Assembly: GCA_900108205.1 (NCBI GenBank)
Contig: FNUU01000004.1
Location: 62,001 to 126,000, forward strand
Source of the DNA: Eubacterium ruminantium
Lineage (GTDB): Bacteria > Bacillota > Clostridia > Lachnospirales > Lachnospiraceae
Reading direction: 5' to 3'
Length of the DNA stretch: 64,000 nt
A program made the position numbers and the translations under genes. The notes beneath the pieces are model-generated. The model was not told the origin of the DNA and searched no databases. It saw only the letters and a program-made list of their open reading frames with translations. This document shows, one piece after another, positions 42,875 through 52,556 of this stretch; within the stretch, counting starts at the first letter, position 1; the number at the start of each line of letters is the position of its first letter.

Positions 42875-45304
42875 TTATACAAAAAGCACCACCTGCTTTG
42901 ATATGTGTCCAGGATTCCGGATGCATACCGTTAAGCAGGTGGTGCTTTTTGCTGTTCGTTTTACTACTGATTCTGTTTTTCGTTTATTCTTTACTTTCCG
43001 GCTTCCGCTTCCCAGATAAGTTCGGCAAGAGTCTGATAGAGGCGTTCCGGCTTCCTTCTTTGGTGCATCGGATAAGGTTACCGTGATTGAGAACTTCGTA
43101 CCCTCACCTTTTTTGCTCGCAACCTGGATATCACCATTCATTAATTCAACTATATTTTTCGTAATTGCCATACCAAGACCGGAGCTGCCGTATTTGCTCG
43201 TATTTGAAGCATCCTCCTGAGCAAATGTATCAAAGAGGTGCGGCTTAAACTCCTCACTTATACCTATTCCGGTATCCTCAACTTCAAAGAGAAGAGTTGA
43301 TTTGTTATCATAACCGGCAGTCTTTCTGACATTCAGCTTAACACCACCCTTATCGGTGAATTTCACAGCGTTGCCGAGAACATTTATGAGCACCTGACGA
43401 AGCTTCAGACCGTCTCCGATATAATGATCATCCACCTCTCCGCTTATATGGCACTGATAGTCAATACCCTTCTCCTGGCACTGACCGCTGAACAATGTAT
43501 TTACCGACTCCAGAAGCTCAGGGAAGGAAAACTCTTCATTTCTGATGACCATCCTTCCGGATTCAATACGTGACATATCCAGAATATCATTGATAAGACT
43601 GAGCAGATGATCTGCAGACTCGCCTATCTTTGTCAGATATCCCCTTGTTTTCTCTGGAGTATCCGGATCATTCAAAGCTATGCTGTCCAGACCGATTATC
43701 GCATTCATCGGTGTTCTGATCTCATGGCTCATATTTGACAGAAAGGCGGTCTTTGCCTTATTAGCCTGCTCTACTGTTGCCAGTGCATCGCTGAGGATTG
43801 CGTTTCTCTCCATTTCGTCACGCATTTCCTTGTCGATTATCGTAAAGCCGACGCCTACTGCATGGATCATTCCGTCATCTCTGTCTTCTATGAGACGTAC
43901 TCCTGCCATTCGCAGCATTTCGTAGTATTCTCTGCCTTCACGTCTTACAAGATATCTGTAGCTTATAAGACGATGTTCTCCCAGAGAATCACGTATATTA
44001 CCGATATCTATAAATTTTAGGAAGCCCTCCCTGTACTCTTCTGCAACATACTTTTCTGCATAATACTTGAATCTATCGCTGAAGCAGAAATGCTTTCCTT
44101 CAGGTGTCTGGTCAGAATCCTCAGGATCCTCCCTGTAGCAGATTGCATCATCCGTATCCAGGTCCGCATAATATACATTTCTGTAATCGGAAGCCATAGC
44201 AGTGATCAGTTTATCCTGAAGAGCCCTGGCTCTTTCTTCACTGAGAAGCTTCTCCTGAAGGTCAAGTTTTTCCTGTAACTCCTGCTGACGCGCTCTGCTC
44301 TCTGCCTCTGCAGTCTCCTTCTCAAGAAATATCTTTGAATTATTTCTTACCTGATGAATTATAAAATTAAAAAGTGCTATAAGGCATGCCGCCGTAAGGA
44401 TTGTCTGGACAGCACTTCTGACTACGATTCCCTTTGAGATAGATCCGATCTCATCGCTGATAATGCTTTCTCTTACAAGATATGTAAGCATCCAGTCAGT
44501 CCCTGCTACAGGAACATAGCTCAGAGTTTCACTTATCTTATCATAAGTAAATGAAACCTCTCCGCTCTCACCTTTGCTGAATTCCTCTAAGAATCTCTCA
44601 TAAGAATACTCGCTTTCATAATCAGCTTTCTTCATGGCATCGATCAGATTATCCTCAACTGCAAGTCCTCCAAGGATTGTATTGGTAAGGGCTACACCCT
44701 CTCTCGTATAAATATTACAGAAGGTCGCATCATCCTCGCCGGATTCCATAGATACACCGGACAGCATTTCATCCATATCAATCTCCATGAAGCAGACCTT
44801 AAGTGTCTCTCCGTTAAAAGGAATATCGACAGGAAATGCTATAACAACCTTCTTATCCACACTTTTGAGATTTAATATGGATATCTCCGGAGAGCTGATG
44901 GTTTTGTGATCAAAGGAATAATCGTTAATATTATCCTGCATTCCGAGAGCAGTATAAATAAGTCCGTTTTCATCAACAAAGGCAAACTTCTCCAGCTTAT
45001 AGAGCATCTTCATCCTTGCCTGATAGCTCTGCAGATGATCCATATCACTCGTATCTTCGTCCGTCATCAGACCGATAGCCACATTCAGATCCTCTATTCT
45101 TCTGTTAAGATTATTTCCAACAACCTGCTCACGCCTGCCGGCAAGCTCATCAAGATAGAGAAGACTGACCTTTCTGACCGCCTTCTCGGAATCATCTGAA
45201 GCCCGGCGTCCCGAAAATATTGTTCCGAAGATCATGATCGCCAGAACAAGTACTCCGCCGGCGATATAAATAAACATTGTCAATTTTCTATGTTCTTTTT
45301 TCAA
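42875..45304 (-). CDS. Cache-type sensor histidine kinase with lost receiver domain
   Basis: 809 residues from a TTG with GGGGGTTGAG upstream. Membrane helix (about 9-30), Cache-like extracytoplasmic sensor (about 40-285), second helix (about 295-318), coiled-coil, PAS-like block (about 365-495), HisKA with H527 (S-H-E-I-R-T-P) and intact HATPase to about residue 742. From about residue 751 the sequence is non-native. In the +1 frame, bases 42991-43053 encode the typical end of a REC domain (K-P-E-R-L-Y-Q-T-L-A-E-L-I-W-E) with its own stop. So an out-of-frame deletion removed the receiver and the frame now reads on through the terminator hairpin. The kinase core itself looks functional. Confidence 0.88.
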   Translation of the reverse strand: MKKEHRKLTMFIYIAGGVLVLAIMIFGTIFSGRRASDDSEKAVRKVSLLYLDELAGRREQVVGNNLNRRIEDLNVAIGLMTDEDTSDMDHLQSYQARMKMLYKLEKFAFVDENGLIYTALGMQDNINDYSFDHKTISSPEISILNLKSVDKKVVIAFPVDIPFNGETLKVCFMEIDMDEMLSGVSMESGEDDATFCNIYTREGVALTNTILGGLAVEDNLIDAMKKADYESEYSYERFLEEFSKGESGEVSFTYDKISETLSYVPVAGTDWMLTYLVRESIISDEIGSISKGIVVRSAVQTILTAACLIALFNFIIHQVRNNSKIFLEKETAEAESRARQQELQEKLDLQEKLLSEERARALQDKLITAMASDYRNVYYADLDTDDAICYREDPEDSDQTPEGKHFCFSDRFKYYAEKYVAEEYREGFLKFIDIGNIRDSLGEHRLISYRYLVRREGREYYEMLRMAGVRLIEDRDDGMIHAVGVGFTIIDKEMRDEMERNAILSDALATVEQANKAKTAFLSNMSHEIRTPMNAIIGLDSIALNDPDTPEKTRGYLTKIGESADHLLSLINDILDMSRIESGRMVIRNEEFSFPELLESVNTLFSGQCQEKGIDYQCHISGEVDDHYIGDGLKLRQVLINVLGNAVKFTDKGGVKLNVRKTAGYDNKSTLLFEVEDTGIGISEEFKPHLFDTFAQEDASNTSKYGSSGLGMAITKNIVELMNGDIQVASKKGEGTKFSITVTLSDAPKKEAGTPLSDSCRTYLGSGSRKVKNKRKTESVVKRTAKSTTCLTVCIRNPGHISKQVVLFV
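42881..42950. terminator. Bidirectional terminator with 18-bp perfect stem
   Basis: AAAAAGCACCACCTGCTT (42881-42898) pairs perfectly with 42933-42950, with a 34-nt loop; T-runs exist on both strands. It serves the Hpt gene (+) and was the terminator of the kinase gene (-), whose shifted frame now runs into it. Confidence 0.85.
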
Positions 45305-45545
45305 ATCTCAACCCCCACAGCATATATTGATTTTCAATCATCTATACAAACAACCATACCGGCTCTGTACAAATCCCCTTAACAAACACTTTACTGTCCG
45401 CTTATAAAATTGTCTGTCAAAATTATATCATGAAGTATATCATTAAAAAACAATCATTATATAAAATAAGCAAAAAATAGCCCTCGTTTCACTCGGGCAA
45501 TCCCGTTACCGTTACTTTGTTGCGGATTTGTTACACTTTAAAAGC

Positions 45546-45551
45546 TATAAT
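45546..45551 (+). promoter_or_regulatory. Candidate -10 of the giant repeat-protein gene
   Basis: TATAAT 46 bases before the start codon. The upstream -35 is unclear (TTGCGG at 20 bp or GCGGAT at 18 bp). The rest of 45305-45597 is AT-rich with no gene. Confidence 0.4.
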
Positions 45552-45597
45552 GGATTTAAATTCAAGAAATCTGCTTTATCAAACGGAGGAAACATAT

Positions 45598-48500
45598 ATG
45601 CCTAAAAATTATCTGAAGGAAGGAAAATACGGACCTTATAATATTCACAACATCTCATATAATGCTGCATCTGTCATTGTAGATGCGCTGTCTATGATTG
45701 GAGATCAGGCTAACGAAAATGCGATCAATGAGCTTCAAATGAAGCTCAGCCAGCCGGGAGTCTGTACTGCTGATAAAGGAATTACCGGTAAGAACAGTGT
45801 CAGCCTTAAGATGACCGTCACCGATAAGAATGTCGAGAAAGATGTCATAAAGACTCTGCTTTCGGCCAGAAATGCACTGCTGGATGAACTCGATCATCCT
45901 AAAAAAGAGAACGAGCCTTATCTGGGTCTCGTCAGATTTGCGTCTCTTGTTCTTGATTCAATGAAGGGTAACTATTCGGAAGCTGTGAGCGAATCTCCAT
46001 ATATGAATAACGTCCGCTCTCTCTTCGTCAACTCACTCAACTTCCATAAATATACGCGTGAAGAGATTGAACGTGAGCTCGGAGATGAGACAGATCCCGT
46101 TACAGGCAAGAAGGTTCCTCTTTCATACATAACCGAATACTATAATCACTCTGCAGAGCTCCTTGAACTCGAGTACGAGAAGCAGCGTATGCGCGAGAAC
46201 CCTTCACCACAGAAGGAGCAGGAATATCTCGCCAGGCTTTCCGATGTATATACCAGATTTACCGATAATATGGAGCGCTTTACTGCCTTTGCCGAAAAGC
46301 ATGTTGATAAGGTAAAGGGCACCTCCAAGTATGATAAATACATGCAGAATATACTTGATATGTTTACGGGTACTGTCCTTGTAAGAGATAACAAGGGCGA
46401 TAACAGAAGAAATACCCGTGACGGACAGGCATGGATAAGAGGAATGAACCAGGCGATCAAGAACGGCTGGTCTCTTGACGAGCTTGAAATTCTCGGAAGC
46501 CTTGAAGCCTTCAGAGAACAGCTTATTACCCAGCAACGCCAAATGATGATCGATGATAATCCTGACAATCTTAAGGCAACCATCAAGAAAAACCGGGAGG
46601 ACTTACAGATTCAGCAGTCTCGTCTCCCTCAGCTCGAAGAACAAATCATAAAAGAAACTGACGAAAAGGTCAAAAAAAATATCCAAACCCAGCTGGTTAC
46701 CTGCAGGAGCAAGATTGAGAGATATACAAACCAGATTCAAACAGACACCGATAAGCTTAACAAATATCCGACAAGAGCAGCTGCTTTCCAGACAAATATA
46801 GCTCTTATCGACGATCTGAAGAAATCTGTCTGGGACAAGAAGGTCACAAACGCCAGAGACAAGATGCAGGTGATCAATTCTATATCAGCGGTCATGGATA
46901 CTGTCTCAAAGGATGCTAACCTCGGAAACACCAAGGATTATTATAAAAAGCTTTCAAAGTTCTTCGATCCGATCAAGAATACAGTTAACGAAAAGAAAAC
47001 TCTTGAAGAAACTCATGGCAGAAAGATAGTCGAACTTCCATCAAATGAAGAAGTTATTGATGATAAGTTTCTGGACGAACAGTCATTATGGTATATATGG
47101 GATAGATCCGGTCCTCATATCCAGGATTCAATCATCAAAAATGCAATGCCTAAGATCCATAACAAGATTATTCTCGGACATAACAAGGTCCACAAGGGAT
47201 TAGACGATATGGCTTCGGCCGGGGATGTATTTCCTATAATTAAAAAAGGATTACATCAAGGAATGGCTGAAATCAAAATGAATGCCCACCTTGACGGAGA
47301 TGATAAAAAACTCCTCTCCGGATGGTTGAAGGAGATTCATGATGGTTATAAAGATTATATAGCCAATCTCCCTGCAGGTGAGAAGATTTTCAAGCCTTAC
47401 CATGACCTTATTTTGAAAGAGCTTGATATCAGGAACGGTAATATGGCTAAAGCAACTAATGACAACTCAATTGTTACAATCGGACTTTCAGCCATTAATT
47501 TCGGTCCCGCAATCTTCAAAGATTATACAATACCTGGCAATAACTATTTACCGAAGGAAGATGTCAAAAAATCCCTCAGTCAAAAGGGTACTCTCCTTCC
47601 TCTCATGTCATACTATGGTGGTCTTGGTGATGTTCTCGATGCAGAATATTATAAGCAGAGAGCAATGAAGAAGGGCTGGAATGCAGATACGGAGAAGCGC
47701 TATTTCTTCTATCTTTCAAAAGCATATGACAAGGTTCTGAAAGCCTTTAACGAGTTATGCCGTTTCCCTGATGATATTCAGGATCATGAAAGCTACGATA
47801 TGGAGGACAGCCTCCGCGATCTTACAGGCCGTGGTAATGGCAATAAAAATCGTCACTTTTCCGGACCTGCCGGTTCAATCCGCTGGGAACTTCAGGCGAT
47901 GAAAAACGGCTGGCATGCCGATAATATCGCTGTAATGCGCGAACTTGGGTATATCGAAGGAATGATAGAATTCAGAAAATATAAACTTGGAAAATTTATC
48001 AAGGATGCCAATACTGAAGAAGAAAAGCTCAAATATGAGCAGCAGCTGAAGGATCTGAAGGATTTCGAGAAGAAGCAGTTCAGCACATTTAAGAATACCC
48101 TTTGGAACAAAAAGATCGAAGGTCCCGGAGATGTCCTCGAAGTTCTTAACATCGCCGATGCCTTCTATACAGCAAACAAGGATCTTAAAATTGTACAAGA
48201 CCTCAGGCTTCTCAACAACGCCTTTGAAGGTGCAAAAGTTATTTTTAATAAGATAAATAACGACTGTATCAATGCCATACCTGAGGTTGCCAAGAATCCG
48301 GACAAATGGATCACGCCTAAGCAGCCAGAATCACTGCTTCCTGAATCTGAAGCAGCCAAGGAAGACGTTCTGAAGGCTATCCGTGGCAGCAAGGATCTTC
48401 CTGCTGATGCTGTTAAGATGTACATCATGCAGTATGTGAAAATGCATCATATGGGTTCTGTACTCAAAGAGGATTTCCCTGCACTTACCGATTCAAAGAA

Positions 48501-49902
48501 TGAGCTTTTCAATTCTGCCAACAAGGTCTTCGACGCAGCGATTGAAAAATACGCAGACGAGTTTCTTGCAAAGCTCTCCGGCGGTAAAGAAAATATAAAG
48601 AAATTCAAGATGGACGGCGACCAGCTTGCAGACCTCTTAAAGTACGGTCGTCACGAAAACTATTTTGATTCTATCAACAAGACTATAGATGCAAATATCG
48701 CTGTCGAAAGATATGAGAGATTTGTCGGAGGAATGTTTGAGAAAGGCCCTGACGGCAAGAGGATAAATATTGATACAGCCCTTAAAAATGCTGATAAGAA
48801 TCTCAGCGATGTTGATAAGATATACAACAATTCCTTCTTCTTCGATGTAAGAACCTGGCTCGATGAGATCCGTAAGGAAAAGAAGAGCTTCGACAAAACT
48901 CTTAAGGAGAAGATGGCACAGGGCAAGCCTGTTGTTATAGATGCTAAAAAATATGACAAATTCTGCAAGAAGGTCAACGGCGTTCTTAAGATGATGATCG
49001 ATTATACCAAGAAAAAGGAAGCCCTCCGTGTTGAGAAGAACGGAAATCTCGGCACAAACGGCGAAGCTCGTTACAATGCCATGAAGGCTGCTTCAAAGTC
49101 ACTCCTCCAGCTTGCCGCCGCCCTTGACACTTACGGCAACAAAGGTCCTACACAGTTTCAGCAGGATCTTCTTAATAAGCCGTATGGTATTGAACCTGAG
49201 GCAATTGTGAACAACTGGATGTTCGAAAGACAGCAGGCTCAGGTTAAAATGCAGGCAACCGTTGAAAAGACCGACAAGCTTCTTCAAAATGAAGCAGAAT
49301 TCCGCGATCCTGTAAATGCTCTGCAGGATGAAAATAATATCATAAATGATAATGCTCTGCATATTCCGGACAGCAAGGAGATGATGTCATCAGCAGTAAA
49401 GACTCTCTATCTTGCCTCTGTCAAAAAAACCTTCAATAAGGACAACGGTTCGGTCGGAAGGTATGCAGATATGGCTTCAGGCTTTATGAGCACAATTAGT
49501 GATTTTACTAAAAACGGAACAGCCTCTGAAAGCTTTAAGAACTTTGAAAAGAACTTAAAGAGTAGCAAAGCCTTTACAGATGAATTCACAAACCGCTTAC
49601 ACGTAGCTGCCGATACCGGAAAGCTCTCAACCAACGATATCATCAAGTGTCGTGAAGGAGCTCTTAAGTCAGCCTATGATAAGAGCAAGAACGATCCGGC
49701 TGAGTTAAAGAAGCTTGATAAGCTTTCCATAGAAATGGGTTCTGCAACCAATGCAGTAAGCCTTGGTCTCAAGGTTCCTGAACAGAAGGCTCCTGCTGTT
49801 AACACTGACAAGCAGGTCAAAAAAGCTTCTGCCGTTAACGCTAACGATCAGCTAAAAAAAGCTCCTAATAAGATTGCAGGCGGAGAAGCCAAGAAGAAAT
49901 AA
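45598..49902 (+). CDS. Giant helical repeat protein of unknown function
   Basis: 1434 residues from the ATG at 45598 (GGAGG eight bases upstream; the frame is open 27 codons earlier without a site). No signal peptide, membrane helix or known catalytic motif. Lys/Asp/Glu-rich and mostly alpha-helical, with coiled-coil stretches (about 310-395). Internal duplication is visible: a motif like A-x-K-N-G-W-x-x-D occurs near residues 284, 688 and 760, and blocks around 270-470 and 745-920 align in order, including V-W-D-K-K-V and L-W-N-K-K-I at corresponding places. The tail (about 1395-1434) is Lys/Ala/Asn-rich, like a disordered end. I do not recognise it. A cytosolic scaffold or surface-independent structural role is possible but unproven. 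Confidence 0.85.
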   Translation: MPKNYLKEGKYGPYNIHNISYNAASVIVDALSMIGDQANENAINELQMKLSQPGVCTADKGITGKNSVSLKMTVTDKNVEKDVIKTLLSARNALLDELDHPKKENEPYLGLVRFASLVLDSMKGNYSEAVSESPYMNNVRSLFVNSLNFHKYTREEIERELGDETDPVTGKKVPLSYITEYYNHSAELLELEYEKQRMRENPSPQKEQEYLARLSDVYTRFTDNMERFTAFAEKHVDKVKGTSKYDKYMQNILDMFTGTVLVRDNKGDNRRNTRDGQAWIRGMNQAIKNGWSLDELEILGSLEAFREQLITQQRQMMIDDNPDNLKATIKKNREDLQIQQSRLPQLEEQIIKETDEKVKKNIQTQLVTCRSKIERYTNQIQTDTDKLNKYPTRAAAFQTNIALIDDLKKSVWDKKVTNARDKMQVINSISAVMDTVSKDANLGNTKDYYKKLSKFFDPIKNTVNEKKTLEETHGRKIVELPSNEEVIDDKFLDEQSLWYIWDRSGPHIQDSIIKNAMPKIHNKIILGHNKVHKGLDDMASAGDVFPIIKKGLHQGMAEIKMNAHLDGDDKKLLSGWLKEIHDGYKDYIANLPAGEKIFKPYHDLILKELDIRNGNMAKATNDNSIVTIGLSAINFGPAIFKDYTIPGNNYLPKEDVKKSLSQKGTLLPLMSYYGGLGDVLDAEYYKQRAMKKGWNADTEKRYFFYLSKAYDKVLKAFNELCRFPDDIQDHESYDMEDSLRDLTGRGNGNKNRHFSGPAGSIRWELQAMKNGWHADNIAVMRELGYIEGMIEFRKYKLGKFIKDANTEEEKLKYEQQLKDLKDFEKKQFSTFKNTLWNKKIEGPGDVLEVLNIADAFYTANKDLKIVQDLRLLNNAFEGAKVIFNKINNDCINAIPEVAKNPDKWITPKQPESLLPESEAAKEDVLKAIRGSKDLPADAVKMYIMQYVKMHHMGSVLKEDFPALTDSKNELFNSANKVFDAAIEKYADEFLAKLSGGKENIKKFKMDGDQLADLLKYGRHENYFDSINKTIDANIAVERYERFVGGMFEKGPDGKRINIDTALKNADKNLSDVDKIYNNSFFFDVRTWLDEIRKEKKSFDKTLKEKMAQGKPVVIDAKKYDKFCKKVNGVLKMMIDYTKKKEALRVEKNGNLGTNGEARYNAMKAASKSLLQLAAALDTYGNKGPTQFQQDLLNKPYGIEPEAIVNNWMFERQQAQVKMQATVEKTDKLLQNEAEFRDPVNALQDENNIINDNALHIPDSKEMMSSAVKTLYLASVKKTFNKDNGSVGRYADMASGFMSTISDFTKNGTASESFKNFEKNLKSSKAFTDEFTNRLHVAADTGKLSTNDIIKCREGALKSAYDKSKNDPAELKKLDKLSIEMGSATNAVSLGLKVPEQKAPAVNTDKQVKKASAVNANDQLKKAPNKIAGGEAKKK

Positions 49903-50230
49903 TATTCAGAAATAAATATGATAAAAACCGCTGTCATTGTTATAAAAACTATTATAACAAATAGGTATGTAGCTGCCAGATAACTGCTATATAACAGTTA
50001 ATCTTGCAAAAGCAAAACTCTTTTGTTATTATATCTGCGATGTTGCGGTAGACTATCTTTTGAGATAATCGTTCCACAGTAGTAAATGCGTAACCTCCAC
50101 GATGTCTTATTTGTGATCATAAGCAAATAATACATACATGGTTCGCACAGGATAGCCGTATCGCACTAATCATATACAGGCTGCAGCCGCTGCCTGACAA
50201 ATATAACAAAATATAGGAAGGAAAAACATT
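49903..50230. other. 328-bp intergenic region with several hairpins, no gene
   Basis: Contains GTTATAA/TTATAAC near 49940, TAACTG/CAGTTA near 49985, TATC-TTTT-GAGATA near 50052 and TTATTTG/CAAATAA near 50107. No T-run, T-box or recognisable riboswitch motif. It could be a structured 5' leader of the lipoprotein gene. Confidence 0.4.
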
Positions 50231-50791
50231 ATGAAAATCAAAAAGCTTTTACTAACTGCACTTACAGGCGCTCTTCTCCTCGGCTCACTTACAGCCTGTG
50301 GATCAAAGGATGACGACAAGAAGGAATCAACAACAGCCGCAACAACAGAGAAGAAGGCTGAGGCAACAACTGACGATAACAAAGCTGAAGGAGCATTCAT
50401 TTCTTTCAATGGTGTAGATCTTCAAGGAGGTCAGGTATTTGATGATGTAAAGGATAAGCTTGGCGCAGAGACCAAACCATCAGACAGAATTGAGCCTTGC
50501 GGAGGCGGAGATTATATTCAGATCATTCATTACTATGATGGTCTTGAACTTACTACTTTAAGAGATGAAAAAATCGTCGGACTCTCAATCCCAATGGACA
50601 GCAAATCAACCGCTGCTATCAACGGCAAAATCACAAACGGCGCATCTGCTGCAGATATCAAAGCTGTACTTGGAGATAAGCCTGATATGGAAGACGCAGA
50701 TATGATAAGCTATTCTTTCGGAAAAACACAGGTTAACTTCTACTTCAGCAATGGTGCCATGAATGGCTGCAATTTTATGTATATGGAGTAA
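50231..50791 (+). CDS. Small lipoprotein of unknown function
   Basis: 186 residues. Signal peptide with lipobox L-T-A-C (Cys about 22), then a Lys/Thr/Glu/Ala-rich linker (about 25-55) and a globular domain with strands around G-V-D-L-Q-G-G and a G-D-K-P-D-M-E-D-A-D segment. AGGAAGG precedes the ATG. It is exported and anchored to the membrane; no enzyme motif is seen. A strong terminator follows. Confidence 0.8.
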   Translation: MKIKKLLLTALTGALLLGSLTACGSKDDDKKESTTAATTEKKAEATTDDNKAEGAFISFNGVDLQGGQVFDDVKDKLGAETKPSDRIEPCGGGDYIQIIHYYDGLELTTLRDEKIVGLSIPMDSKSTAAINGKITNGASAADIKAVLGDKPDMEDADMISYSFGKTQVNFYFSNGAMNGCNFMYME

Positions 50792-50917
50792 TTCTATACA
50801 GCATTTCGATTGAACAACTAAGCTGTAAGAATCAACATTACCAATAAAATACGAATTCATACAAACGAATTCACGGCATAATAATATATCGATGTACGCC
50901 GCACGGCAAACTCATTG

Positions 50918-50952
50918 AAAAAACCTGCATGAACTGATCATGCAGGTTTTTT
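50918..50952. terminator. Bidirectional terminator
   Basis: AAAAAACCTGCATGA-actga-TCATGCAGGTTTTTT, a perfect 15-bp inverted repeat, after the lipoprotein gene. Confidence 0.85.
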
Positions 50953-50963
50953 ATTATAAAAAT

Positions 50964-51000
50964 AGCTGTAGCAAATGTAAAAAACACATTCACTACAGCT
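50964..51000 (-). terminator. Terminator hairpin after the acylation genes
   Basis: AGCTGTAG/CTACAGCT with an inner AATGT/ACATT, followed on the minus strand by ATTTTTA. Confidence 0.6.
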
Positions 51001-51073
51001 AAAACATTTTGTTCTGATTAACATTTTTTGTCTATAAATCCGATTATTCACCGGAACTTACAAAACAATTACA

Positions 51074-52540
51074 TTACTCCACAACGATCGTTCCGCCCGG
51101 ATAAGATGTACCGCCTGATACGATAGTTATATCATAGCTTCCTGAAAGGCCTTCAGTCTTCTGAAGGATAGCCGAAAAACCACGTCCGCTGTCAGAACCT
51201 TCTTCAACTCCCTGTTTCTGCATCAAATCCTTCTCGTAGATTGGGAAGGCTTCATATACATGGTTTCCGCCGGCTCCCGAAAGCTGTATATACACTCTTC
51301 CGTCACCCGTTACTTTTGAATCAGGAAATGCCCCGTAAAGTCTTACACCATAACCTTCATTATCACAGTAAACCTTAATACTCTCTCCGGTATTACTTCC
51401 TTCTGCCTTCGAGCTGTCTCTTTCCGGTGCATACATAAATGGTGCCTTATCAGCTATTCTGTGAAGGTTTCTTTCAACGATCTCGTAAACAAAATCTGTA
51501 TTTTCACCTATAGAATTGACATCCGGTGTATCTGTTCTCTTAAACTCCGCACTCTCATAATTATCTATCATAAGAGGCAGCAGCGCACGTCCGAAGGAAT
51601 CTCTTGCCATATAAAGCTTTGAACCATCCTTCACGCCCCTGCTCTTGGTCCTGATCAGATCATCTCCCTCTTCCTTATCGCTCATAAAGTTCTCAAGCTG
51701 AGCCTGAGTATCCCTCACTCCCGCAGGATAAGTAAACATGAATTGTTCATAGGAAATATTGTAATAATACTGATCATCCATGACACCGCCCGCAGGATAC
51801 AGAAGCTTATCCAGATCGGCGCGCCAATTCTTCTCAACTGTGTATGTTGCATCAGCATAGGTCTTATGTTCAACTCCAAGGCCATCCATGATCGCATTGT
51901 AACCGATAAGTGCTCCCTGATAATTCCAGTGAGAATCTCTTCTGTGATAAAGCGTCTTATCCTTATTTGCCTTCATTACAGCCTGCATATCAACGTAATT
52001 AACTCCTACCTCGCCTGCTCTTGTCATCACACGTGAAAGATTGTTGATTCTGTCTTTTGTATAGCAGGACGGCATATATTCGCCGTAAACTGATGCCTTA
52101 TTCGGCATAGGTACAAACACAAAATGTCCGCCCTTGGCTTCAATATTTTCCTGCATAAGTGAAAGAGCGATTGCAGCCGCATTAACCTGCGCATCGGTCA
52201 TCGCATTTGTATTCATATAATCAGCGCCCTCACTCTCGTAGAAGAGCCAGCCGTCCTTGCCGACGATAACATTTGAGGTCGGAGCATGCAGTGTCTCACC
52301 CTTCATATAGTTCGCAGCTGAAAGAAGCTCTGATCTGTACGGAATACGGTCATTGAACCATGATTCGAACTGTGTCGAAAAGTCCACATTCAGTCTTCCA
52401 TTCTCCATGTATTTAGGGAACTTCGCCAACTCACGCTTCTCTATATTTTCATTTTTCTTAGCAAATGGCATCAGCGCCAGAGGAGCTGCACAGATCAACA
52501 TAAATATAACAATATATACTATCTTAAATGATTTCTTCAT
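51074..52540 (-). CDS. DHHW / AlgX-like O-acyltransferase partner protein
   Basis: 488 residues from the ATG at 52540, chosen because AAGGAGGGGCAGACA precedes it (a longer frame upstream overlaps the MBOAT stop). An N-terminal membrane anchor (about 5-25) is followed by an SGNH-like domain. The catalytic pair appears as R-R-D-S-H-W-N (D-x-H-W motif), and A-R-D-S-F-G-R supplies the Ser. AlgX/AlgJ/DHHW proteins receive acyl groups from an MBOAT protein and transfer them to extracellular polysaccharide. It directly follows such a gene. Confidence 0.88.
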   Translation of the reverse strand: MKKSFKIVYIVIFMLICAAPLALMPFAKKNENIEKRELAKFPKYMENGRLNVDFSTQFESWFNDRIPYRSELLSAANYMKGETLHAPTSNVIVGKDGWLFYESEGADYMNTNAMTDAQVNAAAIALSLMQENIEAKGGHFVFVPMPNKASVYGEYMPSCYTKDRINNLSRVMTRAGEVGVNYVDMQAVMKANKDKTLYHRRDSHWNYQGALIGYNAIMDGLGVEHKTYADATYTVEKNWRADLDKLLYPAGGVMDDQYYYNISYEQFMFTYPAGVRDTQAQLENFMSDKEEGDDLIRTKSRGVKDGSKLYMARDSFGRALLPLMIDNYESAEFKRTDTPDVNSIGENTDFVYEIVERNLHRIADKAPFMYAPERDSSKAEGSNTGESIKVYCDNEGYGVRLYGAFPDSKVTGDGRVYIQLSGAGGNHVYEAFPIYEKDLMQKQGVEEGSDSGRGFSAILQKTEGLSGSYDITIVSGGTSYPGGTIVVE

Positions 52541-52556
52541 TGTCTGCCCCTCCTTC

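Noticed and set aside
42875..42990. C-terminal tail of the 42875-45304 kinase as a real new domain
   Set aside because: It reads through a terminator hairpin, and the +1 frame shows the true REC end with its own stop; it is a frameshift product.
45517..45597. Upstream extension of the giant repeat protein
   Set aside because: The frame is open, but the region contains the likely -10 box and no ribosome site; the ATG at 45598 has GGAGG at proper spacing.
49903..50230. T-box or known riboswitch
   Set aside because: No T-box sequence, no antiterminator and no terminator before the lipoprotein start; hairpins match no class I recognise.
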